NCBI RefSeq assembly: GCF_907164905.1 | Contig: NZ_CAJRAF010000002.1 | Location: 1,488,001 to 1,552,000 of the forward strand | Source of the DNA: Dyadobacter sp. CECT 9275 | GTDB taxonomy: Bacteria > Bacteroidota > Bacteroidia > Cytophagales > Spirosomataceae | Reading direction: 5' to 3' | DNA length: 64,000 bases | Part shown: piece after piece, positions 17,025 through 27,500 of the stretch | Numbering within the stretch: the first letter of the stretch is position 1 | How the letters are laid out: the number at the start of each line of letters is the position of its first letter | Notes under the pieces: model-generated | Database searches by the model: none | The model's input: only the letters and a program-made list of their open reading frames with translations | Told to the model about the DNA's origin: nothing | Translations under genes and position numbers: made by a program

Positions 17025-17768
17025 ATGTCGTTCCTTCTGAGTATAGTAATGCCCGCCTACAATGAGCAGGATTGTATAGAAAAAGTAGTACATAGCTGGA
17101 CAAGTTTCTTACAAAGAAAATTTCCCAACGATAATACAACACTTATAGTAATTAATGACGGGTCGAAAGACAATACGAAGGTACTTTTGGATAAATTAAA
17201 AACCGAGGTATCCAATCTGACTGTGATCCATCAGAAAAATGGCGGCCACGGCAATGCGGTTGTGAACGGCTACCGTACCGCTCTGAAACTTGACTCACAA
17301 TACGTTTTTCAGACAGATAGTGACGATCAGTTTATTTCGGACGACTTTGATAAACTCTGGGAAAAACGCGATAAATCACAGTTTATCCTGGGATACAGGC
17401 AGGTACGCCACGATGCCAGTGTGCGCCTGTTTATCACGAAGTTTCTTAGAGGTACCATTTCTGCAGTTTATGGCACTTTTATCATGGACAGCAACATACC
17501 TTTCAGGCTCATTAAAGGTAGTTTTCTTAAAAAACTGATGGACCAGTTGCCTGATCCTGAACCATTTGCACCTAATATTTTCCTGGCTGTGATGGCAAAA
17601 AAATCTGGACAGGAAACATTTGATATCCCCATTACCCACAAAGACCGTGAAACGGGCGAGGTATCCATCGTGAAATGGAATTTGTGGAAAGTATGTATTC
17701 GTAGCTTCAAAGAATTGTTACGGTTCCGTCTGGAGCTTAATCAAAAAGTGAAAGCGATCCGTGCATAA
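17025..17768 (+). CDS. Glycosyltransferase family 2
   Basis: 247 residues from the ATG at 17025. A TTG at 16947 would add 26 residues that do not look like GT2, while MSFLLSIVMPAYNEQD is the normal start. It has the GT-A fold motifs: PAYNEQDCIEKV, VINDGSKDNT, KNGGHGNAVVNGYRTAL, then the metal site QTDSDDQFISDDF. No membrane helix is visible. It is probably a cytoplasmic NDP-sugar transferase or a soluble polyprenyl-phosphate transferase; the KNGGHGNAV block resembles the DPM1/WcaA branch. Only 11 nt separate it from the large membrane-anchored gene downstream. Sugar and acceptor are unknown. Confidence 0.88.
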   Translation: MSFLLSIVMPAYNEQDCIEKVVHSWTSFLQRKFPNDNTTLIVINDGSKDNTKVLLDKLKTEVSNLTVIHQKNGGHGNAVVNGYRTALKLDSQYVFQTDSDDQFISDDFDKLWEKRDKSQFILGYRQVRHDASVRLFITKFLRGTISAVYGTFIMDSNIPFRLIKGSFLKKLMDQLPDPEPFAPNIFLAVMAKKSGQETFDIPITHKDRETGEVSIVKWNLWKVCIRSFKELLRFRLELNQKVKAIRA

Positions 17769-17779
17769 ACAGTAGGCCT

Positions 17780-20461
17780 GTGACGAAAAAAAAAATAATA
17801 TTTATCCTGCTGGCAGTTGTAATTGTGCTGGCAGGATATTTTGCATTTAAGTGGTTCAGAGGGTCAGGGGCTTCCTGGAAATTTATCCCTTCCAGTGCGA
17901 TTGTGGTCATCACGAGTGAACATTTGCAGGATTCGTCTTATCTGGCCACTGAGGTCGGCCTAGATCTTAAAAGACTTCCCCTGGTGGACATAGCGAGCGA
18001 TAACCTGTCTTTGCTCAACCTGCTCACCCGAGACCAGAAAAAACTTTACAGCTTCCTGAATAACAAGCAGATATCTTATTCCTATCACCCGCGTACCGCA
18101 ACAGAATGGGGTGTAATTCTTTACATACCTGTCAATGGTGAGGAAGAAGCCAAATGGCTGGCCAGTCCGGGTCACAGTAATATAAAGGTGTTACATCATA
18201 GCTTCCAGGATAACCGGATTACGGATATCAACGATACCAACTCCCGTCCGCTATTCTCCTATATTGTTAAAGACCAGTACCTTATAGCGAGCTACTACGG
18301 CGACCTGATCGAAGACGTGATCAGGACCTCTTCCATCAGCATTCAGAAATTTGAATTAAAGTCACGGTTTTCCAAAATCGACGATACTTCGTACGGTACA
18401 AGCATTTATCTGAAGGCGGATGCATGGAAATCTGTCATACCGGATGTGGCTGGAAACCATTACTCCGAATTTGCCAGGAGCCTCCCGGCTCTGCAGGATT
18501 TCCATATTGGTGACGACAAAGACAATACAGGATTAACCATCCGTTCGGACGGCTCGGCCACACCGGACCATTACCTGGCCAAAATGCTCGCTGATGGCCC
18601 AGGCTCAAAATTCACCGGCCACAAGCATATTTCCCAGCAAACCTCGCTGCTATACAGATACGCTGCGGCAGACAAGGAAACATTTCATGATAATTTTGCC
18701 TCGTGGCATCAAAAGTACAAGTCGCCCGCCTGGGACAAGCTCTATTATTACATCGGGAAGGAAAGTGAATTGTTTCTTGACAATTTCGGGGCAGAACTGA
18801 TCCTCTGTCAGCAAGAGGAAAACAACAGTATCAGCGACGGCAAGATCCTGCTTGCTGAATATTCCAGTTATGACAAACTGCGCCTGACGCTCCAAAAGCT
18901 TTCCAAACTGTCCAATGATCAGACGAACACGAGCATGGACAAGTTTCAGGGATATGATATTTTTGCGATCGGAATCTCCGAATTCCCTGGTGCGCTCTTC
19001 GGAAATTCATTTAATGGTTTTTCCAAAACCTACGTCACCTACATTGCTCCCTATCTTGTGATGAGCAATAACGCTCAGGTTTTACAAAACTATATTGTCG
19101 ATTTTGAGAATCAGATTACCTGGAAACAATCGCCGGAATATGACAGCGTGCTAACTACCTCAAAAACCGAGGCCCAGGTATCTCTGGTGGTCAACCTGCG
19201 AAAACTGCAGTCGGAGGCGGGAGGCTATCGCGGAAAAACATACACTGATCTTACGTCCAAAATCGAGTCGGTGGTGATCCAGTGTTATTATGATGGAGAC
19301 GAAGTCTTTCCTGAAATTTCATTATTCCCCAAAAAACGGTCCAGTGCCGCAAAAGTTCTTAACCGGACTTTCCTCAACATTGATATTGAATGGCCCGAGA
19401 TACTGGACAAAGAACTGGCAGCACTGCAAAATCCAGTTGATGGCAGTTCGGAAATTTTACTGACCGACAAGGAATTTAACCTTCTGAAAATAGATAACCT
19501 CAGAACCGGAAAACCCGAGAATATCTCCAGGCTGAACGGCAATCTGAATACCGAATCATACAAGGTCGATTTCCTGAATATCGGGCGGCAGCAACGGGTA
19601 TTCGCCACGGCAAGATCCGTATATGCGATCGATGAAGACGATTCAACCAATTACTCCACATTTACGCAGTCGCTGCCTTCCGCGGATAACATCACAGCAT
19701 TATACCTGATAGACGGCGGTGAGGATGGCAGCAACCGGTTTGTCATTAAAAGCAGCGCGAATGAATTGTTCCTGTGGGAAAGTGTGGGCAAGCCGCTCCG
19801 CAAACTAACCCGTTCGGTATCTTTTGAAAATCTTGCCGGGCCCGTCATGACACTAAATCAGATTGGTAACCGGGGTTTTATCGTGACACAGCGTAATGGC
19901 AAAATTTATCTTCTGGGAGAAAACGGAGCCATACGGCGGGGATTTCCAACGGATATCCTGACAAGAACCGAAAGTGCATTCACATGGGCGCAAAATCATG
20001 AAAACGGGCAGCCCGAACTGCTGGGTGTCAGTGTATCAGGTGAGCTCATTCGGATCAGTCTGGAAGGAAAAATAGTAGCACGCAAGCAGCTTTTACGTCC
20101 TGAGCCCGGAGCCACTTTCAGGATTTTATACGACCGCAATTCCCTGGACTGGATATTAACCCGCTCCACGCGTTCCAAAACGGCCATTATCGGCAAAGAC
20201 GGAAACGATCTGTTTGAAATCAAGGATATTTTGCCAGATGCTTCCATACAATATCATTTTTTTGGAGTGGATAACCGCTTCATCAGTATTAAATCTGGTA
20301 GTTATTCTACTATTTTTGATATGACAGGAAAGCGCCTTGGCGACAAAGCGATACCTTCTGAAATGCCTGTTAAGCTAACTTACCAGCCGGGCTATTACAA
20401 ACTGCTGGTTTTTAGTCGTTCTGAAAAGAAAATTCAGGTATGGTCCATTAAGCTGAGATAA
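17780..20461 (+). CDS. Large membrane-anchored periplasmic protein, function unknown, with C-terminal propeller-like repeats
   Basis: 893 residues from a GTG at 17780; no usable ATG is close. One N-terminal membrane helix (about 5-25) anchors a long exported part. Residues 30-500 are alpha/beta and resemble DUF3352-like proteins (WKFIPSSAIVVITSE, then paired repeats around LLYRYAAADKETF and LVMSNNAQVLQNYI). Residues 555-890 contain repeated short beta units (EILLTDKEFNLLKIDN, GRQQRVFATARSVYAID, GFIVTQRNGKIYLLGENG, LLGVSVSGELIRISLEG), suggesting a beta propeller. It sits between a GT2 and an SGNH gene in one transcription unit (gaps of 11 and 3 nt). I infer a scaffold or sensor for glycan assembly in the periplasm, without direct support. 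Confidence 0.65.
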   Translation: MTKKKIIFILLAVVIVLAGYFAFKWFRGSGASWKFIPSSAIVVITSEHLQDSSYLATEVGLDLKRLPLVDIASDNLSLLNLLTRDQKKLYSFLNNKQISYSYHPRTATEWGVILYIPVNGEEEAKWLASPGHSNIKVLHHSFQDNRITDINDTNSRPLFSYIVKDQYLIASYYGDLIEDVIRTSSISIQKFELKSRFSKIDDTSYGTSIYLKADAWKSVIPDVAGNHYSEFARSLPALQDFHIGDDKDNTGLTIRSDGSATPDHYLAKMLADGPGSKFTGHKHISQQTSLLYRYAAADKETFHDNFASWHQKYKSPAWDKLYYYIGKESELFLDNFGAELILCQQEENNSISDGKILLAEYSSYDKLRLTLQKLSKLSNDQTNTSMDKFQGYDIFAIGISEFPGALFGNSFNGFSKTYVTYIAPYLVMSNNAQVLQNYIVDFENQITWKQSPEYDSVLTTSKTEAQVSLVVNLRKLQSEAGGYRGKTYTDLTSKIESVVIQCYYDGDEVFPEISLFPKKRSSAAKVLNRTFLNIDIEWPEILDKELAALQNPVDGSSEILLTDKEFNLLKIDNLRTGKPENISRLNGNLNTESYKVDFLNIGRQQRVFATARSVYAIDEDDSTNYSTFTQSLPSADNITALYLIDGGEDGSNRFVIKSSANELFLWESVGKPLRKLTRSVSFENLAGPVMTLNQIGNRGFIVTQRNGKIYLLGENGAIRRGFPTDILTRTESAFTWAQNHENGQPELLGVSVSGELIRISLEGKIVARKQLLRPEPGATFRILYDRNSLDWILTRSTRSKTAIIGKDGNDLFEIKDILPDASIQYHFFGVDNRFISIKSGSYSTIFDMTGKRLGDKAIPSEMPVKLTYQPGYYKLLVFSRSEKKIQVWSIKLR

Positions 20462-20464
20462 CCG

Positions 20465-21484
20465 ATGAAATTTCTCCGATACTTCTTCTTGCTCCTTTTT
20501 GTGCTGATCTGGCTGGCCGGATTAAGTCCGTACTTTAACAATCTGGCAGATCAGGCAGGTCTTCTTCGTGACAGTTACCGTTTTGGCGATCTGTACCGGC
20601 TATCCAACCTGCCCGATTTTAAGGACCCTCGTAAGAGCTGTGCAGCTTTTAAGCCGGTTGCAGATTACGGCACCCGTAAACCGGTTCACCTGTATATCAT
20701 CGGTGATAGCTTTACGGAAAAAGAAAGGATAAACGAAACGAATTTTGCGGCAGACCAGTACCACTATGTTCACTGGAGTGAGGTGCTTCATTTTAAGCCG
20801 GATACCTCTGCCATTCACGTATTATTACTGGAATCCGTGGAGCGTCATTTCCGCGAAAAATTTGCTGCCAGGCCGCTCTCCAATATCGTTCCTGATTCGG
20901 CCACTTATGCTGTTGCCGGAAAACCGTCCGTGATGCAGACCCTTGACCAAGCCTTTAAATCGGAACCTACCGAAGGCCGCCTCGATCAGTTATTGTTTCA
21001 AAACGATCTGATCCTGAGTCTGAAACAACTCAAGGCAAAATTCAATTTTGACATTTTTGACAGAACCAACAAAGAGGTTACCTTGGTAAATAACAACCGG
21101 GATATTGTGTACTACATGGATACTGATACCCCTGAAACGACGTCGTCTTTCACCCCGGTGACCAATGCCGAAATAGATTCTATAGTTTTGCACCTCAATG
21201 AAACTGGAAAGGCAATGGCGCAGCTTGGTTTCAGCAAGGTACTGCTTTCCGTTATTCCTAATAAAGTCTCCGTGCTGAGTCCTGATTATGGCACATACAA
21301 TCACCTTATAGAAAAGGTTTATGCCAATCCCAGACTGGAATTGGCATATATAGATGTACTGCAGGATTTCAGAAAGCTGGGCGTATCATCCTACCTGAAA
21401 GGAGACTCACACTGGACCTGCGAAGGGCAGAATCTCTGGCTGGAAAAGACCAACCGTAAAATCGCCGAGGTTTTGCACCCTTAG
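20465..21484 (+). CDS. Membrane-anchored SGNH/AlgX-AlgJ-like protein, putative glycan O-acetyltransferase
   Basis: 339 residues with an N-terminal membrane helix (about 5-22). The catalytic Ser block is VHLYIIGDSFTEKER (GDS), and near the C-terminus LKGDSHWTCEGQNLWLE carries the Asp and His of an SGNH triad in the DSHWT arrangement of AlgJ/AlgX/PatB-like acetyltransferases. The middle part is not conserved to my eye. It follows the 893-residue membrane protein by 3 nt, and an OafA-type acyltransferase lies in the same locus. A two-step export and transfer of acyl groups to a surface glycan is therefore plausible. Its stop is one base from the stop of the convergent TonB receptor. Confidence 0.75.
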   Translation: MKFLRYFFLLLFVLIWLAGLSPYFNNLADQAGLLRDSYRFGDLYRLSNLPDFKDPRKSCAAFKPVADYGTRKPVHLYIIGDSFTEKERINETNFAADQYHYVHWSEVLHFKPDTSAIHVLLLESVERHFREKFAARPLSNIVPDSATYAVAGKPSVMQTLDQAFKSEPTEGRLDQLLFQNDLILSLKQLKAKFNFDIFDRTNKEVTLVNNNRDIVYYMDTDTPETTSSFTPVTNAEIDSIVLHLNETGKAMAQLGFSKVLLSVIPNKVSVLSPDYGTYNHLIEKVYANPRLELAYIDVLQDFRKLGVSSYLKGDSHWTCEGQNLWLEKTNRKIAEVLHP

Positions 21485-21485
21485 G

Positions 21486-24386
21486 TTAAAATCCGCCGGG
21501 CCCTCTTCCTCCGCCACCTCCACCAGGAAACCCTCCGCCAGGCATGCCTTCATAGTCATTTCTTCTCCGGTTATCCTGAGCAGGCATTTTACCAAAATTG
21601 CGAAGCGTATAAGTAAATGTCAGCATGGCATACTGGGTCAGTACGCGGCTTGTAACATCCTGTACATAGGTTTCGGTTACCGACCGGGTAATGCTGTTAT
21701 TCTGTTTCAGAATATCAAATACCGTAAGTTTCAATTCACCGGCATTGTTCTTCAGGAATTTTTTACCGATACTGGCATTCCACAAAGTAAAGTTTTGATT
21801 AAACCCTTGCCCTAACCCCCTGTACGACTGATTGTTCACGTCGGTCTGAAACACAAAACCTTTTCCAAAAATCCAGTTCAGTCTTCCCGCCAGCCCCTGG
21901 GTATAGTAATTGTTGTTCAAACTAGGCTGAATGGTATTCCGAACAACATTATAATTTCCAGAATAGGATAGTGTAAAATCAATTTTCTCGCTGATATTAC
22001 TGCTCAGTACCAGCCCTTGCGACATGGCATAGGTATTCGAAAAGTTGGTTACATAATTAATCATACCGGGTGCTCGGGTATAGTTAAAACCGGTCGTCAG
22101 GTTAACGTTGAGTTTGATTTTAGATATTGGCTTTCCGTAGGTAAGGAAAGTACGGGCATTCCAGCTTCCGTCCAGGTTCACCGGTGCGGTAAGCTTTGCA
22201 CCCTGTTCCAGCATAATTCCGTTGGGGAGTTCTGTTGGCTGCTGCGCAATGTAAGTCGAGTTCACAATGGCGTTATTGGTCTGGGTTACCAATACAAAAG
22301 CATTAAAATTATAAGGTCTGGACGCCCCGGCGACAGAATAACGAACATTCAGGGTATTTCTGTATTCCTGTTTCAGATCCGGATTTCCTGCGGTGAGCGA
22401 TACCGGATTGCTGTTATCAATTACATTTTGTAACTGGGAAATGGATGGCTGGTTGGTTGCACTTCTGAAAAAGGTACGGAACTGCGTGCCCGATTTGGAC
22501 CGGAACATTAACATGAAATTGGGCAGGAAATTAGTGAACGACTGATCCACTTTGGTATTATTGGGCGACAGCTGCTGGCTGTACAAACCTGTGTTCTGAA
22601 AATCGACGCCTGCATTCGCGGTCCATGCGCCTTTGCGAAAACGGTATGATAAACCCGCACGGTTAGTAGTATACCGGTTATCAAAATTATTGGACAGAAG
22701 CGTATCCAGATCGGTATATCCCCCTTCATCAAAACTCATATTATACGTTTCCTTTTTGCTGTTGCTGTTGCTCAGGGTAAGGCCGTAATTGAACTGTAAC
22801 TGACCCGTTTTACTGATCGGTTCGGTATATACCAGATTTCCACCCAGCGTTGTTCCATCGGACCAGGTATGACTTTGCTGGTCAATGGTATCTCCCGGCA
22901 TAATCAGATTATTGAAGTACAACTGTTTGGAATACAGGTTCCCCAAACCTGTTTTGTCGTTCAACTGCGTATTGAGGTTCAGCGAAATACTCCGGCCTCT
23001 TTTGCTGAAAGCATGGCGGAACAGAATATCGTTTCCGAAATTGTACCCACTATTTTTTGAGCTTTTGATATTATCCTGGCTGTTGAGCTTACTTCCGTCG
23101 CCTAAAGATGTGAGGCCCGCCGTAGCGCTGTTGGCGCGATTGTCCTGAAAGCTTAGCCGGGGCGTAACAATTAAAGAATTGTTTTTATTGATGTTATATT
23201 CCACACGGAGGTTGACGCGGTGATTCAGATTGGTGGTGCTGGTACTACTGGTTTCATCATAAAACTGGTTTTGAGCCCCACCGGAAAGAAAAAACTGCTG
23301 CTGTGTACCCTGATAGTTGGAATTACCGGTTCTGTTAAAGAAATAACTCCCTGAAACATCTACCTTCTCACCAAACTTATTGGAATAGTTCAACCCAATG
23401 GAATTGGTACCAGTGATACCGTTCTGATTGCCCACCATAAAATTGTTGGAGGCTCCCCCTCCCCCGCCGCCTCCACGGCCACCTCTTCCTGCCCCGCCTC
23501 CCCCGCTTGACCCAGTTACACCTAACAGATCCTGGCTCGAAAAGTTTTGCTGATTGATGTTATTGCTGAGCCCTATGACAGAAATACGCTGGTTGTTTTT
23601 AAAGTAACTCACATTGCCACCGGCCTGATAGCGGTCGTCAAGGCCATATCCGGTAAACATTTTTCCAAATTGCCCTACTTTCCGGTCAGCTTTCGTAACG
23701 ATGTTGATGGTTCGCTGGGCATTTCCGTCATCAAATCCCGTAAACTGGGCCTGATCACTAAGCTTGTCGAATACCTCTATTTTATCAACGATCTCAGCAG
23801 GGAGCGATTTTAAGGTTAGCGCGGCGTCATCCCCAAAAAACGGTTTCCCGTCTACAAGTACCCTGTTAACGGTTTCCCCATTAGCAGTTACCGTTCCGTT
23901 GCTCACCGTTATGCCCGGCATTTTCTGAATAAGATCCTCAGAAGTAGCATCCGGGTTGGTTTTGAAGGCTGCGGCGTTAAACTGGGTGGTATCTCCCTTT
24001 TGTTCCATGGGCGTTACCTGTCCAATGATCTTTACCTCTTTAAGATTGGACACCGCTTCCTGCATCATAAATTTACCCAGATCCAGATTACCATCGGCGG
24101 TACGGATGGTTTTACTAATGTCCCTGTAACTAAGATAGGATATTTTTACAACATAACTGGTTTGACTGGTCAGACCCGAAAATACAAACTTACCGTTAAC
24201 ATCCGTGGTGACATATTCAGGCTTTGCTTCGGGGATATTTTTGGTAACAGAAACGTATGCACCCACTACAGGTGAATTTGCTGCACTATCCAGCACTGTT
24301 CCGGTAAGCTGTATACTTTGTGCAAATGCATATCCCGGCAAAACCAGGATTACGATAAGGATAAATTTGTGCCAATGTCCGTTCAT
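21486..24386 (-). CDS. TonB-dependent-type outer-membrane beta-barrel protein with Gly-rich loop and tail
   Basis: 966 residues. A signal peptide (about 1-22, ending AFAQ) is followed by a carboxypeptidase-regulatory-like domain (IQLTGTVLDSAANSPVVGAYV..., about 25-105). Next come a plug (EDLIQKMPGITVSNGTVTANGETVNRVLVDGKPFFGDD) and a large C-terminal barrel of the OMP_b-brl_3 type. This family lacks an associated SusD and its cargo is usually unknown. Two oddities are a Gly/Arg-rich insertion around residues 288-312 and a C-terminal tail of nearly pure Gly, Pro, Phe and Arg, so the protein does not end with a normal barrel strand. The barrel probably ends at TYTLRNFG, 27-30 residues before the stop. 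Confidence 0.85.
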   Translation of the reverse strand: MNGHWHKFILIVILVLPGYAFAQSIQLTGTVLDSAANSPVVGAYVSVTKNIPEAKPEYVTTDVNGKFVFSGLTSQTSYVVKISYLSYRDISKTIRTADGNLDLGKFMMQEAVSNLKEVKIIGQVTPMEQKGDTTQFNAAAFKTNPDATSEDLIQKMPGITVSNGTVTANGETVNRVLVDGKPFFGDDAALTLKSLPAEIVDKIEVFDKLSDQAQFTGFDDGNAQRTINIVTKADRKVGQFGKMFTGYGLDDRYQAGGNVSYFKNNQRISVIGLSNNINQQNFSSQDLLGVTGSSGGGGAGRGGRGGGGGGGASNNFMVGNQNGITGTNSIGLNYSNKFGEKVDVSGSYFFNRTGNSNYQGTQQQFFLSGGAQNQFYDETSSTSTTNLNHRVNLRVEYNINKNNSLIVTPRLSFQDNRANSATAGLTSLGDGSKLNSQDNIKSSKNSGYNFGNDILFRHAFSKRGRSISLNLNTQLNDKTGLGNLYSKQLYFNNLIMPGDTIDQQSHTWSDGTTLGGNLVYTEPISKTGQLQFNYGLTLSNSNSKKETYNMSFDEGGYTDLDTLLSNNFDNRYTTNRAGLSYRFRKGAWTANAGVDFQNTGLYSQQLSPNNTKVDQSFTNFLPNFMLMFRSKSGTQFRTFFRSATNQPSISQLQNVIDNSNPVSLTAGNPDLKQEYRNTLNVRYSVAGASRPYNFNAFVLVTQTNNAIVNSTYIAQQPTELPNGIMLEQGAKLTAPVNLDGSWNARTFLTYGKPISKIKLNVNLTTGFNYTRAPGMINYVTNFSNTYAMSQGLVLSSNISEKIDFTLSYSGNYNVVRNTIQPSLNNNYYTQGLAGRLNWIFGKGFVFQTDVNNQSYRGLGQGFNQNFTLWNASIGKKFLKNNAGELKLTVFDILKQNNSITRSVTETYVQDVTSRVLTQYAMLTFTYTLRNFGKMPAQDNRRRNDYEGMPGGGFPGGGGGGRGPGGF

Positions 24387-24510
24387 GGAGTTTCACTTAA
24401 AGGTTTATAGCGTTTTAGAGGCGCAAAGCATCTTTAAGTTTAAGCCAGATGGTTAATATTGTTAAATAATCGACCAAATGGCAAATTTCATCTATAAACG
24501 GGCCGGAAAC

Positions 24511-27500
24511 CTACTTCATCCACTCCGCCAGGGATTCTTCATACTGCCCAAGGAACTTCTCATACGCCCTTTTCAGTTCAGGTAAAGCCTGGGCAAGTGT
24601 GCTCGTATCATCGGATTTGAGCCGCCACTCGGCATCCCTGGCTATCTCGGCAACCTGCGATACTCCCACGGTCCCCGCACTTCCTTTCAGGGTGTGCAAA
24701 TTACTTTTAACTGTAGGTATATCTCCCTTTTCAAATGCGGCAAGGGCTTCATCGATCAGCCCGGTTGATTCCTGCACAAAATCTTCAAAGACCGACAACA
24801 CCAGGTCCGGGCCTCCTATCCCCTTGAGCTGATCTATTATCTCTTTGTCCAGCACAGGCAGTGTAACCTCTTCCACAACCTCGTGTGCTTTTCTTTCGGT
24901 TTTAACAGCCAGCTTATTCCCTATCAGCTCTTTCACTTTATACACGAGGTGCTGTGCCCTGATCGGCTTGGCAATGTAGTCGTCCATGCCCTGGCTGATG
25001 AATCTGTCCCGGTCTTCCTTCATCGAATAAGCCGTCATCGCCACCACAGGAGGTAGGCCCGCAACACGTTTCCTGAGTTCTTGTGTTGTTTGCACCCCAT
25101 CCATATCTGGCATCTGGATGTCCATAAAAATGATGTCATACATCTGGTCGCCGTCAAGCTGCATTTTTTCTACTTTTTCAATGGCCACAAAACCACTGTC
25201 GGCCAGGTCAACCGTACATCCTGATTTTTTCAGGATCTCGTTGGCAACTTTACGGTTAACGGCGTTATCGTCCACCAGCAGGATATGCGGATGAACGGTG
25301 GTGAAAACATTCTCAATCTGCATTTCCTCACCGGGACCCACCATGCTAACCTCGGCTGTAGTGGTCTGCCGGGTTTCAAAGGTGAACCAGAATGTACTAC
25401 CCTCCCCCAGCGTAGACTCTACACCAATGCTTCCGTTCATAAGCGCGCAGAGCTGTTTGCTGATCGCCAGCCCAAGGCCTGTTCCTCCAAAAGATTTTTT
25501 GGAAGAATTGTCGAGCTGCGTAAAGGAGGTAAATAAAATCTGCCGGTCCATCGCACTGATGCCTATCCCCGAATCCTGTACGTCTACCTTAATTTTAAAA
25601 ATATTATCCCGCTGCTCCACCAGGTTCAGGAGTATTTTAACGGAACCCTTCTCGGTAAATTTCAACGCATTGGAAGTAAGGTTGGAAAGTATCTGAAGCA
25701 GCCGCGTCTGATCTGCAATGATGAATCTGGGAATATCCGGAGCAATGTGATAAGTGAGTGTATTTCCCTTACTCTTCGCTGTTTGCCCGAATAGTGAAAC
25801 CAGTTTCAGCAGTAGCTCCTCTACTGAAATAGCGGCTTCGTGCAGGACCATCTTGCCGGCTTCTATTTTGGAAAGATCCAGGATATCGTTCAGAATATTC
25901 AGCAGCGTTTCAGACGACCGTTTGATCGTAAGCACATAGTCCCTCTGCTCTTCATTTAATTTTGTCTCACCAAGCAGGTCAATCATACCGATGACACCAT
26001 TCATAGGTGTGCGGATTTCATGGCTCATATTGGCCAAAAACCCTTCCTTCACTTTCAGCGAACGCTCGGCATGTTCCTTTGCTTTGAGAAGTTCCAGTTC
26101 GTTCCGTTTCAGTTCTGTGATATCGCGCGCGAGTGCCGCCACTTCGGTTGGCTTGCCCTTATCGTTTACAAACATCAGCATATTGATCATAAACTGGCGC
26201 TCCGAACCATCCTTGCGCGGCATGGTGATCTCGAAATTCCGCAGACTTCTGGTTTTCCTCAGCCTGATCAACGCGGAATGTATCCGTTTTTTATCAGAGA
26301 AAAAATTCGTCAGTTCTTTGCCTATTACTTCTTCCGGAAGATATCCCAGCCGTTTCAGTACCGACTGGCTGATCATGGTGATCCTGCCGTGGCGGTCTAT
26401 CCGGCAATAGATATCCTGAAGATTTTCAAAGATTCCCCTGAACAACTCTTCACTATGCCGGAGCGACAATTCGGCTTCCTTCCTGCGGGTGATGTCCCGC
26501 GCAATACCGGATACTTCTTCGATGAGCCCCTCTGCATAATGAATAGGATTGAGATAAAACTCAAGCCACATTTCTCCCCCATCCTGCTTGTCTATTTTGA
26601 ATTCGAAGTACTGCGGCTCGCCCCTCAATGCCTGCCTGTATTTGCTTTCAAGGATGCGCCGGTTGGCATTCCCCACCATCCGCCAGCCGAACTTCTCAGG
26701 GGTTACCTGCAGGGACGGACGGACACCTATCTGTGTCTGTATCAGATCTGCATAGTTTTTGTTGAAAGAGGTAAGCTGAAGACTCTTGTTAACCGACCAT
26801 ATCAGGTGCGAACTGCTATCAAAAATAGCGTTCAGCCTTGCAACATACCGGCTTAGTTCCTGCTCACTTTGCTTACGGGCAATTGCAAGGGCAACCTGTC
26901 CGGAAATAAACTCCAGCAGTTCAAGGTCACGAGCGTCAAACATATTGGGATCATCATAAGATTTCACCCCAATGATACCTGTCACCCTGTCGCCTATTCT
27001 TAAAGGCACGCAGAGTAACAATTTTGGCGTCACCCCGTATAGGTACAAACTGTTGGTTTTGGCGAGCTCTTCGATGTCCTTGTCGGATAAAAAAAGCGGT
27101 TTGTTTGACGCAATGGCGTACTCGGTAACACCATTCCCCAGCCTTCTTCTTGTAAATCTCACATTCCCTTTAAAGTACTGGTCTACATAATAGGGAAAAT
27201 AAAGATAACTCTGGCTGGGATCATAGAGTGCTATGAAGAAGTTTTTTACGTCGATTATCTTACCAAGTTCTTCGTGAATAGAATGGTAAAAATCATCCAG
27301 ACTGGGTGAATTGAGCGTCCAGTTGGCAATACTGTAATATAGATTCTGAGCCTTTTCCGCCCTTATTTTTTCTGTATAATCATTAAGTATACAGCGAAAA
27401 GCAGTAGGCTTTCCCCCATCGAACCGGCAATTCACACTGCCTTTCACAAATACCTTTTTGCCCTCCCTGTTTTGAAAAACAGCTTCGAAATTCGGATTGG

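Noticed and set aside
26020..26856. 278-codon plus-strand frame inside the hybrid kinase gene
   Set aside because: Complement of PAS and kinase codons; the composition is not protein-like and the kinase reading is certain.
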